Source: Misgurnus anguillicaudatus
Taxonomy: Eukaryota; Chordata; Actinopteri; Cypriniformes; Cobitidae
Assembly: GCF_027580225.2 (NCBI RefSeq)
Contig: NC_073358.2
Location: 44,226,501 to 44,290,500 of the forward strand
Direction of reading: 5' to 3'
DNA: 64,000 nucleotides
Part shown: piece after piece, positions 23,148 through 34,712 of the stretch
Numbering within the stretch: position 1 is the stretch's first letter
Layout of the letters: each line of letters begins with the position of its first letter
Notes under the pieces: generated by a model
What the model saw: only the letters and a program-made list of their open reading frames with translations
Databases searched by the model: none
What the model was told of the DNA's origin: nothing
Made by a program: the position numbers and the translations under genes

Positions 23148-25042
23148 AGGGCTTTTATGGAACCATACAGTCCAAGAAGAACCATTTAGGTTTTATAAGA
23201 GCGTCGATGTCAACACTGGCAATTAACAAATCCCTTATTGTCAATCATGCCTCTTTTACGTCTCTATTTCCGACCCTCCCTATAATCTCTTCACTACCAT
23301 GTGACCTCACTCCACTCATACACCCACAAATCCCCTCCCTGATTTCTTAACCTAAACAACCCTGCTTGGCTGGCTTGCATCCCAAGGACACAGCACTATG
23401 TACACTGCTGGGAAGCCAAATGGATTCCTGCTTTTATTACAATGAGTCCCAGAGCATCCATTAACCGTCGATCATCACGAAGCATTGTTCGGGGATCAGT
23501 ATGATTGACGTCCGCATTATGTGGCCGAACGTATTACGCACAGCTCAAAACCCCAAACACACATTCTGTGCTTTCCAGTAAGATGGGGGTTGCAAAGAGG
23601 CAAATTTACACAAATGCGGAGGCTGCGGGTGAGCTGCTTTGTACTCATTCACCCTAGAGGACGGGGGATTTTGCATTAAGTTGTGACTGAAATCACTCAC
23701 ACGGACGGAAACAAAACAAAACTTAAGTTCTTTACAGTCTGGCTGTCGAATATGCACGTGAGAACAAATTGACAAATGCAGACGTAAGCTAATAGGCGAG
23801 ATCACGCATTTGAGAACCGATTTGGTTTACGTTGACATGAAACGTAATTTATAACGCGATTTTTGTATAAAATAAGCATTTTTCAATAAACATAAATTAG
23901 GTAAATAGTAACAAGGTATATATTTCTGATCATTCAGTATTTAGAGCATGGCAACTCCCACCAATCAAAGCTGTCTTGACAAAACAGATTTGCACATACT
24001 AAGTGCTTTTGAAAGTCAGGGCCCCCATATGGCCTTATATCATGTTCAGCAGTGTCTCTACCCACTGACCCCAAATCCCTAGGGTCCCACGGGTTAATGA
24101 AAGGGGTAGATCGGTGGTCCCTGTGGGACTGCCTGCGTGTCCGTCTGTTTGTCTGTCTATACGCCTTGGCTCTATTTCCTACACACATGCCATATGTCTC
24201 AAACACCAAGGCACATGGGCTTTAACATGACCTCTGTTCCAATTGTCTCAGCGGGCCCATAACCGATTTACAAAAATACATACAGCACACATAGTACCAA
24301 CACACACAGAGGCATACGTGGCACCTGGAGGACAATTAGACCACGTCACTCCCAGTATTTACCTAAAACACTTTGGGACATTTTCGCTTCCCACAATGCA
24401 CCCATTCGCAATTACGGAAAAATAACAATTCTCGGAAGAAACGTAGTATACGAAACGGATAAAAGGAAAGGTTTGTTTGTCGAGATTCCTAATTGTTGTT
24501 TATCCTCCTTCGCGCTTAACACAATTTTGAACTTGAAAGGAGAAACGTGTTTTGCAAGTTGTTATGAAAACTAATGGGGCAAATTCAAATAAGCGTCTTT
24601 GTGATGCAGCCCACTTGGAGTCCTCATTTGCAAGGCAAAATTTTTGCTTTAAATTCTTTACAAAGACAAAAAGGCCCCAAGGCTGGTACAAAAACATCTG
24701 GCGCTAAACAAACGTTGCAGCGTTCGCTTGTAACATACACTGCCTGCTACGAGGTAAGCTGTTCAAATGGCTACGGTGTATATTGGGTCGATCAGTACAA
24801 CAACACCACACCTGGTGCGAGCACGGCTGCTAGAAACTCTGTGATTGAAGCATCAATCTGGCTGTGTCGGGAAAATAAATTCGCTTTGTTTATCCGTTTG
24901 GTGAAGTAGTACATAATTCTGCAGTCAGCAAATACACGCTGACTGTGGCTTACCAAGAACCACAAAAACGCAGTTAAAAACACAATGGCATTGCCATGTT
25001 TTGTTTTGTTTATTTTTGACATGATACCATGCTAATATCCAA
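23148..25042. other. Non-coding, mostly unique stretch
   Basis: Chance frames up to 111 codons occur (for example 24574-24909 plus), but none shows exon boundaries or a domain I recognise. No repeat family is identified. Confidence 0.4.
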
Positions 25043-25112
25043 TTCAAATCTATTCAAATTTATTTGTATAGTGCTTTTCACAATATACAAATCAGTCCAA
25101 ATCACCTTTACA
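25043..25112. repeat. Interspersed repeat fragment
   Basis: TCAAATTTATTTGTATAG followed by GCTTTTCACAATA is a phrase found throughout fish genomes as part of a retroposon 3' region. Confidence 0.5.
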
Positions 25113-25326
25113 GAGAACAGATCCCCACAAACCCTCGGCGAGCAAACCAAAGGCCAATGTAAAAACCACCGAACGTGTTATTGTACCACTTACTGCGTTA
25201 ATCCTTTAAGTATCTCGGAATACAATGTGAATATGATACATGAACACTGTACCTCGGTGTTTGTTTGTGTGTATTTTTATGTTAGGTTGTTTTAACCCAT
25301 GGTTGGGTAAATAAAACTATATGTAA

Positions 25327-25567
25327 ACTAGGGCTGTCAATCGATTAAAATATTTATTCTAGATCAATTGCATTATTGTCATGAGTTAACTCATTATTAA
25401 TCGCACTTTTTATCTGTTATTATTTATCTTATAAAATAACAAATATGGATGCTTTATGCAAATGTATGTTTAGTATTAGTGAAAGATTTAGCAAAAATAA
25501 TACAAACTTTTTTTAGGTTACTTTTTTTAAGGTTCAAAAACAAAATCATCCATACCTTAAAATCATT
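25327..25567. mobile_element. Partial hAT-like MITE (TAGGGCTGTCAATCGAT end)
   Basis: A single terminus, TAGGGCTGTCAATCGATTAA, with the usual TTAATCGCACTTTTT inner phrase. The opposite terminus is absent, so the copy is truncated. Confidence 0.6.
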
Positions 25568-25965
25568 GGTAAATCTAATACAGTACTGTGCAAAAGTCTT
25601 AGGCCACCACCATCACCAGACTTGTTGTTTTAGAAGTTTTAATGTCCATCCATATTTATTTTTCAATCTATTTTATTAAGATACAAACAGAAAATACAGG
25701 AAATATGTACAAAAAATAAAAATAAAAAAATTAAATTTTCATGACTAAATGTTTTCTTTAGGGTTTGTCTGTGTTTAGTGTGACCTCTCTTGGCACTAAA
25801 CACATCTTGAGAGTTTTTGAGCAGAATTAAGTAATTTTTTTTTAAAATTAGGATTTAATTTCATTTAGGTTTAAGAGATCCTGCAATTTCATGTTATTGC
25901 TTATGTGAAACGGGAGTTTACCCTAAAAACTTGACACATCGTTTAACATTTTTATACAGTTTTTT

Positions 25966-26410
25966 TAGGAATGCTCCGATCGATCGGCCGATAATGCTTG
26001 CTATGCTTCTCAATGAATTACGGCGAAATGCCGCTACATCCAAAAGCCAGGGGGCGCTCTCGTGCAGAAACTCAAAATGTGCTGTAGACGAAGAACAATA
26101 CACACGCAGCTATGATGACACGCAGCTCCAGGAAATGTCTTAAGGATATATTTATATTGCTGTTTTTCAAACCTTTTCAGGTATTTTCATGATAATAAAG
26201 AATATGTTTAATGATTATGTTTGACGAGGGTTGCTTTTTCAAATGCATGTTATAAATGACTCAAACTAACAATGATTTTAGATCGATAAGGACTTACTGA
26301 TCAAAAGCCGTAGTACACGAAAAAGCAGTGAATAGGATCGGCTGTCCGATTCAGAATAGTGATCGGCCACGTATTTTTAGTGGAGATCGGCATTGATCGG
26401 AGCATCCCTA
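25966..26410. mobile_element. hAT-like MITE with TGCTCCGATCGATCGG end
   Basis: The left end TAGGAATGCTCCGATC is inverted at the right end (GATCGGAGCATCCCTA). A CTCF-like GCCAGGGGGCGCTC lies inside (about 26046-26059). No clear target duplication and no transposase. Confidence 0.8.
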
Positions 26411-26533
26411 AATACTATATACACAGTTCCTGTATTTTCTGGATGTATTCTATTAAAGAGACTGGGAAACAATTATATATGATCACTATAACATTGCAAA
26501 AACAACAAATCTAATTGTGGCATGGTGCCCTTA

Positions 26534-26884
26534 CTGTGCGTTCACAACAGACGCGGAAGAGGCTGCAAGCGTGAGTGATTTACATGTTAAGTCAATGCAA
26601 AGACGCGAATAGAATTGAGATTTGCCGCGGGAAACGCACAACTTGAAAAATCTGAACTTTGCCGGATATTCGCGCCGCATCGACCAATCAGGAGCTTGCT
26701 CTACTAGTGACGTGATTACAGGAAGCGAGCAGAGTCACAGAAGCCCCTCCAATGACACAAATTTCCGCGTGATTGTCTTGAATTTCATCCGCGAATGAAG
26801 CGAGTAAACTCAAAATGTTCAAGCGTTCAACTACACGCGAATAGGGCGTTTTTGCCACCTCTTACGCGTCTGGTGTGAACGCAG
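26534..26884. mobile_element. MITE with TGCGTTCACA..AGACGCG ends
   Basis: The left end TGCGTTCACAACAGACGCGG is inverted at the right end (ACGCGTCTGGTGTGAACGCA). The body has CCAATCAGGAGCTTGCTCTA, shared with the fragment at 11093-11240. No ORF. Confidence 0.8.
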
Positions 26885-26898
26885 ACGCAGAATAAGAC

Positions 26899-27223
26899 CA
26901 GGGCTCCAGACTGCCACCAAATGGTGGCATTTTGCCACCAAAATTTGAGAGTGTGCCACTGAATTTTTCATCCAGTCGCACATGTGCGACCAGGAAATTT
27001 GACCTTTTTTGTGATGTGCCACTGAATTTTAAAATTTAGCCCATTGTACTTTCTGCATCTATCATCAAAGTATTTATTTACAGTGTATTACTTAATAGAA
27101 TTGTAAATATTTGGTTAGCAGGTTGACTTACGGTATGTGCCCCTAAATTTTCTGGTTGCGCCCCTAAAATTTGCAGTTGGGGGCCACTGTGCTCCTAGTA
27201 AAAAACGTTAGTCTGGAGCCCTG
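26899..27223. mobile_element. CAGGGCTC element copy 1, 5-bp target duplication AAGAC
   Basis: The ends are CAGGGCTCCAGACT and a perfect inverse AGTCTGGAGCCCTG. AAGAC lies directly outside both ends (26894-26898 and 27224-27228). The 325-bp body has GGTGGCATTTTGCCACCA and CGCACATGTGCG palindromes. No coding potential. Confidence 0.88.
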
Positions 27224-27519
27224 AAGACTTTTGCACAGTACGGTAGATTTGGCACACACAAAGTCAAAATCAATATCAATATATGTTGAACTTTTTTCTC
27301 TATTTTATTATTTGATTGACATGGAGACAGACAGCTTTACCAGTTAATCAAACATTTACTTAAGACATACAAGATTATATCTGAGTGAATTCTTGTCAAA
27401 ACCGATATTTTAAAAACTGTAATTCTGTCTATGTATGCATATATCGGGGGATAATTATAGTTATTAATAATCCAACAGCAGGTTCAGTCCAATATTTTGT
27501 CTAACCTTCAGTACAATAT

Positions 27520-28139
27520 TTTGCCTAAACCCAATGTTGGGTCAAGAGAAAAACCCCAGCCTTTGGGTTAATTTAACTCAGAAAATGTTTGTATTTGATC
27601 CCAACAGCATAGACAACCCAGCATTTTGGGTTGAAAATAACCCAGCATTTTTCTAGAGTGTATATACATATAAAGACCTTTTGCAATTTTTAATTCAAAC
27701 CAGAAAATGTTTGTATTCAACCCAACAACATTAAAACAACCCAGCATTTAGGGTTAAAACAACTCAGGATAGGTTAAATTACAAACCAACAGGTTGGGTT
27801 AATCCTTTTTTAACCAAACGTTGGATTGTCTGTCTATATGCCTTAGCCATGGTTTGAAACAACCCAAACTTTATGAGTTCATGAGAAATTGTATGGCAAT
27901 CCACTTCATCTACATTCTAAAAAAAGGCTGTTATTTTCAATCCAGTGTTGGGTCAAAAAGAGACGAACCCAGCTGTTGGGTTAAATTAACCCAGAAATTT
28001 TACTCAACAATGGTTTAAAACAACCCATAATTTTTAGTTAAGACAACCCAGTAAACTGTAGGTTAAATCACAACCCAACAGGCTGGGTTCGTCCCTTTTT
28101 GACCGAACCATGGGTTGAAAATAACCCTACATTTTTGTA
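27520..28139. repeat. ACCCA/TGGGT minisatellite-like cluster
   Basis: Diverged tandem phrases of the AACCCAGCATTT..GGGTTAAAA type run for about 600 bp. They match the shorter clusters at 8978-9146 and 48781-48950. Confidence 0.75.
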
Positions 28140-28675
28140 GTAAAATTATGATGATAACTATGTTAATGAAAACTACTGTAAGAACTACGTAATTAATTGT
28201 AATACAAACAAAGTTTAACCTCTGACGCTACAGGAAATATGAGCAGTTGCATCAAGTGATATCAAAAGAAAAAAAGGCATACAGATGTGTAATACAAGTT
28301 TATTGCTATTTTTATTAAAACTGTATAACTTATCGCCTCTGGCAAAGATGATTTTTGAGTGTGACATTCACACTACACAATGACAGCTGATTAAAAGCCA
28401 CAATTTTAAACATGACACTTAAGTTTGCCACTTATTGCTTTAATTAAATCAGATATTTAACACTCCAGCACTGCATTCACTATCAGAAGTGGCTATAAGG
28501 GTGATAATTCTTGCACCGTTAAACAAAAACAAAAATATTTCTGATCCAAGTCTGGTTTTGACATATGCCAAATAAGCTAAAACGTGTATCAACTCAATGC
28601 TGCAAAGATATAAACTAAAATGATTCACTAACAAATTAATAAAAAACATAAATTGTGCTAAATTGTAATGTGCTG
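28140..28675. other. Non-coding stretch
   Basis: AT-rich and unrecognised. Confidence 0.4.
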
Positions 28676-29607
28676 TATCACGAAATTATGTACCTAAAGT
28701 CACGTTAATTTGTGAGTCTTTTCCGTGACACTGACTAGGGATCGACCGATATAAATTTTTCAGTGCCGATGCCGATACCGATTTTTGATTCATCAGCCTT
28801 AGCCGATGACCAATACAGGCTGCCGATTTTCTTGAGACGATATTTGGAGCCGATACTGCTTTTGCTCACTCAATTTACATAATAAAAATGGCATAATGGT
28901 GATGCCAAATGTTACAAGTCTCAATTTTAAAAAAGTAACATTTATTGAACTTAAAAATTTTTTTTTACAATTAGTAAAAGGTGCTATGGAACCATCTTTC
29001 GATGTTGTCATGGAAAGGTTGGTTGTTTTTAGTCACATGACCTGCAATTGCTTGCGGCTTCCAGCACTCTGACTGTAAATAATGGCGGAAAAAAATCGGT
29101 GAACACGGCAGCCACGTATCGGCCTATGCCGATACACATAAAACCTGCAAATATCGGCCTGATTTATCGGCTGGCCAATATATCGGTCTATCACTGACAC
29201 GTTTTTCCGCCGTTTTGCGTGAACATATCACATGTCATGAGTTTCTGTGTCACTGTCAAGTATTTGTTACTCAATTGTTTTGTCCTATTTTCAAACCATT
29301 AACGCTTCGGTTTAGGGTTAAATTTGGTGTTTGCGTAGGAAGTCACTTTAAGTATTGGTTTATACCTTTTTTCATGATTTTTTAAAATATTTTATGATTT
29401 TTAAACCTTTGTCGCCTGGCATTAGGGTTAGATTTGAGTTTGGGTAAGGATGTCATTTTATGTAAATCTAACCCTAAACCGAAGCGACAAAGGTAAGAAA
29501 ATAGGACAAAACAGTTGAGTAACAAATACGTGACAGTGACACGCAAACAGAAATGTGTGACGGAAAAGACAAATATACGTGACTATAGGTACCTCATTTC
29601 GTGATAC
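28676..29607. mobile_element. Foldback element with a nested hAT-like insertion
   Basis: The outer arms invert: TATCACGAAATTATGTACCT against AGGTACCTCATTTCGTGATA, and TATTTTCAAACC..CTTCGGTTTAGGGTT against AACCCTAAACCGAAG. The left arm is split by the element at 28736-29196, while the right arm is intact. Confidence 0.8.
28736..29196. mobile_element. hAT-like MITE with TAGGGATCGACCGATA end
   Basis: Left end TAGGGATCGACCGATA, right end TATCGGTCTATCACTG (inverse). The body is full of GCCGAT/ATCGGC phrases, as usual for this common fish element. No clean target duplication. Confidence 0.8.
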
Positions 29608-30295
29608 TGGGTTGAGCTATCAATATGACAGCATGCGTTTTGGGAAATATTATTAAAAAAAGCATTTTAAAGATTTGTGTCCAGTCCCATTATGGCTAGA
29701 AACATGGTACTGCTCTGGTAAATGTCAAAAACACATTTGGGACCAAAAATATTGCTTAAATCAACCAACTCTTGGTTGGTATGGACCTGGGATTGCATCA
29801 AACTCAGAGTCAAAATGTGTATTTGTGTTTAATAAGACACATACTTTCCCCTTGTCTAATGTTGTCTGAGGAAACCCTCCATCATTTTCAAGCTTTGACA
29901 TACATTCTGTATAAATTTCTGCATCTGCATGCTTTTAAGTTCATGTCCAAAATCCATGACTGTATAAAGAAAATACACAGCCTAGAGGTTTTTGTCAAAC
30001 ACAGGTTTAAAACATCACCCAACCCTGGCAGCTCTTCCTGTGTCTGGTCCTTTTCATCCAAAACTGAAGAGGTAAGGTCAGATGAAGTGACTGAAATAAA
30101 TAAACCAGACGATGATGATTTCTTAAACAAAAGTAGCATGAATGAAAAGTTACAGGCATGACAGCATTCCACATTGCATGCTGGGATACACTACAGTAGT
30201 ATGCACTAACATGACCTGAATTTAAAACTGTATAATCTAAAAAAAGACACACAGCATGCTATATCTATATCCATTTATGTGATAAGCAAACTCGT
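29608..30295. other. Non-coding stretch with one weak exon-like segment
   Basis: On the plus strand, CAAACACAG at 29997-30005 is followed by an open segment that meets GAGGTAAGG at 30069-30077. The frame stays open past the donor to a stop after 30161. The upstream polypyrimidine tract is weak and the peptide is unfamiliar, so I do not call it a gene. Confidence 0.3.
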
Positions 30296-30551
30296 GTTGT
30301 CGTCCCGTTTATAGGCGCATATTACTATCGCGCTCTTTAAATAACAAAAACAATATTGCGCCATTGACTTTAGACTAGGTAGTAACGCTCCAACAATTCG
30401 CCTGAACACACTTCATTTTCAGACCACAACACCCATGGGCGCAAATGCATTTGCTATTTAAACAACGTGGTGCTAAACGTGAAAATTATCATTGCGTCGA
30501 GTTAAAACTAGCAAAAGAAAGACACTTGCGCCGGGTGTATGATAGAGCCTC
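30296..30551. mobile_element. Probable partial MITE ending GTGTATGATAGAGCC
   Basis: GCG-rich text (CGCGCTCTTTAAATAACAAA, TGGGCGCAAATGCATTTGC, CTTGCGCCGGGTGTATGAT) resembles a known style of fish MITE. Only one terminus is recognisable. Confidence 0.5.
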
Positions 30552-31555
30552 AAAAAAGTTTACAATAGTTTCTGCCAAAATTCCTAAAAAGTTAGGATTC
30601 TGGATTTCTTTCTGAGTTTAAAGGAGATACCATTACATTTTATTCTGCAATGGTACTATCTTAGTTTGCACATTTATCCAAGTGTCTGTAAGGTCCATGA
30701 TCTTGACCTTGTGTCACAACAAATACTCTCAGCAGAGCTGCCCTTACACTCCCAAAAGCCATGATGTCAGCCAACAGAGGAAAACCTTTAAAGTGTGTGT
30801 CTGGAGATTCTCAACACTTCATTTATTTGCTCTGAAGAATGGGATGTGCGAGGGGGGTGAGACCACATCGGGGTCTGTTTCCCTTTTCCTCTGCTCATTT
30901 ATAATAAAGACAAAGACGGAAATGGCGAGGGTTTCAGATCAGTGCGACTTTAAGAAATAACAGATGTAAAACAAACACACACGCTCAGAAAGGTTATGTG
31001 ACCCCGTAACTGAGGCCAGACCACACACTTTACTCCGGCTCGTCGGAGTTTGATCTGTCATCACGGCTATTACGGCCTGGACTTTCTTCCTGTAAAAAAA
31101 CGGCCAAAGCAAACGGCACTGAGTATTTTTCAACGGGTGCGAGTTGTCAGGAGCGCGTGTTTGCGGACACATCTGCTGCTTTGTGAAAACTCAAGTCAGC
31201 TGGGAAAAACCTAGTTTGACGGCGGACTCTTTAACACGGGTGCTGCCAACTGTCTGCACTTCGTGACCGGTGCTTCCCCCGTTACGCTTTATCAAAACAA
31301 GCCTCTCCGTCCTGTTTCCTAATCTCACTTTACTGCTGCAGGAGAGTCTTATCGCTACTGAAACCAGATCATTTCCATAAGCACTAATCATATCACGTTC
31401 TCTGATTGGACTTGTAAAAAGGTTGTAATGATAAGATGTCCTATGACTGATGGGGAAATCAGGAAATGCTATGGAATGCTAAAGTAAAAAATCTGAGGCT
31501 AATAAAGTTAAGTAAACTAACTTTCCTTACAACCATACAGTAGTTAAAAATATCA
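30552..31555. other. Non-coding, apparently unique stretch
   Basis: No coding pattern or repeat family recognised. Confidence 0.4.
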
Positions 31556-32164
31556 TGATACCCATATAGAATTCTTTAGTATTTACTATAGTAAACTTTA
31601 GTAAATCGTAGTATCCTGTAGTATATTATAGTAATTCCTACACTTTGTTAAAGTTTACCAAGTATTCTGTAGTATTAATAACTATAGTGAATTGATAAAA
31701 TATAGTAAAATACTGTAGTATACTTTATATATTTACTATAGTAACTATACTGCAATATATTATATTAAGTACTACATTTTGTTAATGTTTAGTGAATATA
31801 CTGTAGTATTAATAACTATAGTGAATTGATTACCTATAGTAAATACTCTGTAGTATATTTTAGTATTAACTATAGTAAACTGTAGTAAATTGTAGTATAC
31901 TGTAGTATATTGTAGTATTTAGTACACTTTGTTAAGTTTACAGAGTACTTTGTAGTTTTAATGACTATAGTGAATTGATAAACTAAATAGTGTAATATAC
32001 TTTAGTATTTACTATAGTATTTACTATAGAATCTACTATAGTAAATTGTAGTATACTGTAGTATTTTATAGTATACTACTTTTTTAATGCTTACTGAATA
32101 TTCTGTAGTATTAATAACTGTAGTAAATTGAAATATACTTTAGTAATTACTGTAGTAAAATGTA
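31556..32164. repeat. AT-rich tandem repeat, unit about 135-150 bp, left part
   Basis: The phrase AACTATAGTGAATTGAT or close variants recurs at about 31680, 31814, 31964 and 32115. Each unit also has GTAGTATACTGTAGTATATT-like runs and TTTGTTAA(A/T)GTTTA. The repeat is broken by the reverse-transcriptase fragment at 32165-32592 and resumes after it. Confidence 0.85.
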
Positions 32165-32592
32165 GTATATGTAATGACATTTTATTACATAAACTAGAGA
32201 AATGTGGGATCAGAGGGGTTGGATTGAAATGGGTGAGTAGCTACTGAAGAAACAGAAAACAATTCGTAGAAATTGGGGAATATGAATGGAAATGCAAGTA
32301 TATAACATATGGGGTACCGCAGGGGTCAGTCTTAGGACCAAAGCTTTTAATAATGTACATCAATGACATATGCAGAGTATCAAATATATTAAGATATATT
32401 CTATTTGCAGATGATACAAATATTTTCTGCTGTGGTGATAATTTAAAGCAACTTTTGGAGATGATCACACCAGAGATTACCAAATTAAAACAGTGGTTTG
32501 ATTTAAAAAAACTGTCATTAAAAATAAGCAAGAGAAAGATTATGTTATTCGGTAACCAAAACATTGACTGTCAAACAGAATTAGAAATCGAC
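32165..32592 (+). pseudogene. LINE reverse-transcriptase fragment (non-LTR type)
   Basis: Translation in one frame gives KLEKCGIRGVGLKW, then a stop, then RNRKQFVEIGEYEWK, YGVPQGSVLGPK, YINDI and the catalytic YILFADDTN, continuing to KISKRKIMLFGN. VPQGSVLGP and FADD are diagnostic reverse-transcriptase motifs, and the wording fits jockey-group/Rex-like fish LINEs rather than retroviruses. It covers only the middle of the domain. There is no endonuclease, no 3' end and no tail, and at least one in-frame stop, so it is dead. It lies within the 31.5-32.7 kb tandem repeat. Confidence 0.88.
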
Positions 32593-32705
32593 ATAGTATC
32601 TACTTGTACACTTTTTTTATGCTTACTGAGTATCCTGCAGTATCAATAACTATAGTGAATTGATAAACTACTGTAGTACACTTTAGTATTTATTATAGTA
32701 AACTA
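32593..32705. repeat. AT-rich tandem repeat, right part
   Basis: TTTATGCTTACTGAGTATCC followed by AATAACTATAGTGAATTGAT continues the unit interrupted at 32165. Confidence 0.8.
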
Positions 32706-33879
32706 ATATTAATGCTGCAATCGCTGAAGCATTACATGATTTCACCAAGACAATATACAACTTTATCACCAACCTCAGTATACAAAATTTCAGGCTTCAA
32801 AATCTTTCACAACAATATAGGGAATATGTCAATGCAGGCATTGAATTTCAGCGCTAGCCTTCAAACAAAAATCCAATAGCATCGTGACACGTGTTGAGAA
32901 AATTAAAGGCTGACTCGCTCTCTACAGCTGCTTTCTGGAAGAAAACTGAACAGCTTGAATGCTTCGGTGAAATTCAAAATACACTTGTGAATAAATATCC
33001 TGAATATATGCCAGTCGGCCAAAGCAAACACACGCTGACAACTGTTTTCAGCCCTTATTCTGTCTTTCTATCGCTCTCTGACAGTCTGTCTCTAATTCGC
33101 AGCTTTATGAATAACTGGAGGGGCTCTAACACACTTTTCCATATCATTCATACAGTCATGTTAACCGTGTAGTTGGAAAATCTGAAGAAAAGATGTGGGA
33201 CTGCTTTTGTTTGATATGAACGTGAATCACAAATGTTACTAAGCTTCACGTCACTTCAACTCATCGCTGAGTAATCGGGAGTCTATCTGAGGGCTGAAAA
33301 CATGCAAAAATATGTGGAAAAAATAAATAATAAACTAGTCCCCAGTAGGCTTCGCTCTCCTTGGTATTCACCACGTTATATCACATCTCATTTGCATAGA
33401 GCTAGACTCTACCTATAACTAGGTTGCATTAACAACGGTCGCCTCAAACTGCCAACCGTCAAACTGACAAATGAATTACATTTGATAAGCTGAAGAAACC
33501 CATAAGACTCAGTTAGGGATCGTGTTAAAATAGTAATTTTGTAAATTCCCTCTTTTGAGATGTTTCCCTGAGGCCCACATAAGCATAAGATGGTGTATAT
33601 CTCCCAGGCAAACGCAGATTTTTTTTTAAATGGATGTCTGGGGAGCATCAGCGATGCTGAAGGCACTACACAAGATAAAATGCGTAGCAAGGTCGTCTCT
33701 ATCTTCTGTGTCAGACACTGGGTAGGCACACTTTAGCAATATTTTGCAGAATGATATTGGGAAAGCGAGGGCAGGGAACAGGGCTTAGCTGCTTTCCATC
33801 ACCCCAGAGAAGATGAAGAAAAAAGTAGCCGTGCTCCTGCGAAACATCCATCACCAATGTTCTCGGTGGAGGACAGGAA
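32706..33879. other. Non-coding, apparently unique stretch
   Basis: Frames up to 106 codons occur but lack exon signals or recognised domains. Confidence 0.4.
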
Positions 33880-34100
33880 ACAGATCGACTTTCCTCCCTG
33901 ATGACGATCAATCCCAAGATGCTTCCTCTCTCTGAGGGAACATTTACTGCAGGCAGTAAAGACGGCCCTTTGGGGCCCAATTGCATTCAGTAATCCTGCT
34001 AAGAGAGCTATACCCCCCCTCCTAGTCTGCTATTATACAAGTCTGATTCATAAATACTGCAGTTAATCTGGAAGCCACATCCCCGGCCGGAGGAGACAAA
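33880..34100. promoter_or_regulatory. Candidate conserved non-coding element
   Basis: Non-repetitive text with CCCAATTGCATTCAGTAATC, GATTCATAAATACTGCAG and TTAATCTGG, and no indication of coding. The enhancer-like texture is my impression only. Confidence 0.28.
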
Positions 34101-34349
34101 GATGTTAAACCAGTGAGACTGGTAAGTGATCAGAATCCAAAGATGTGACACTCCGATATGCCTGTAATACATTTATAGGGACCATTTTTTGAAAAGAAGA
34201 CCTGTAGTGGTTTATAGCATTTTAACCAAAACAGCTATATCTAGAAAACAATGTCACGTCACAACTTCATAAAAATATAGCTGCACGCACTATTATGGGG
34301 CACCAAAAAGCCTATTGGAACTTGTTAATGGCAGATTATATTTATTAAG

Positions 34350-34510
34350 TGTGTTCCTGTGTAGCTCAGTGGTAGAGCATTGCGTTTGCAGTGCAAAAGG
34401 TTATGGGTTCGAACCCAGGGAACACACATACTGTTAATAAACCTATACTGTATACCTTGTAATGCACTTTGGATAAAAGCATCTGGCAAATGCATATATA
34501 CATTAATAAC
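34350..34510 (+). mobile_element. tRNA-Ala-derived SINE
   Basis: A tRNA-like head runs from 34351 to 34425. GTGTTCC pairs with GGAACAC, the A box is TAGCTCAGTGGTAGAGC, the anticodon loop TTTGCAG gives anticodon TGC (Ala), and the B box is GGGTTCGAACCC. A short body follows, then the widespread fish SINE/LINE tail GCACTTTGGATAAAAGC. The intact A and B boxes could direct polymerase III. Because of the tail I call it a SINE rather than a tRNA gene. Confidence 0.85.
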
Positions 34511-34630
34511 AAATAAAAATAAGAAATGTTTGTGCTTTTAAACTGTACGCTGGGAAGTACAAAATTATTCAAATAACAATTATTTGTAGATAGACGTTTT
34601 AATGAAATAATTGTAAAATGCCAAAAATTA
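34511..34630. other. Short non-coding gap
   Basis: AT-rich, nothing recognised. Confidence 0.4.
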
Positions 34631-34712
34631 CTAGGGCTGCAACTAACGATTATTTTCATTTTCGATTAATTGGTCGATAATTTTTCAATTAATTAATCGA
34701 CTAATAGCGCTT
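34631..34712. mobile_element. Truncated hAT-like MITE end (TAGGGCTGCAACTAACGAT)
   Basis: The terminus TAGGGCTGCAACTAACGATT and the following GATTAATTGGTCGATAA and TTAATCGACTAATAG are typical. No inverse end is seen in the next kilobase. A related single end lies at about 61124-61193. Confidence 0.6.

Larger units (their letters stand above)
25568..27250. mobile_element. Large element with ACTGTGCAAAAGTCTT inverted ends, hosting three insertions
   Basis: The left end has TACTGTGCAAAAGTCTTAGG (about 25583) and the right end the inverse AAGACTTTTGCACAGTA (27224-27241). The match continues outward as AAATCTA/TAGATTT. Inside lie separate elements at 25966-26410, 26534-26884 and 26899-27223. Without them about 560 bp of host element remains, AT-rich and non-coding. 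Confidence 0.72.

Noticed and set aside
28736..29196. Target duplication ACACTGAC or CTGAC around the hAT-like MITE
   Set aside because: Only a partial match depending on where the right end is placed, so no duplication is claimed.
32165..32592. Reverse transcriptase as evidence of an endogenous retrovirus
   Set aside because: The motif wording (VPQGSVLGP, FADD) is that of non-LTR LINEs; there are no LTRs, protease, integrase or envelope parts nearby.
33409..33986. Minus frames of 106 and 91 codons
   Set aside because: No splice boundaries or motif; the first part overlaps ordinary AT-rich DNA.
34351..34425. A functional tRNA-Ala gene
   Set aside because: The sequence continues into the SINE tail and sibling fragments exist elsewhere in the window; no T-run terminator directly after the acceptor stem.
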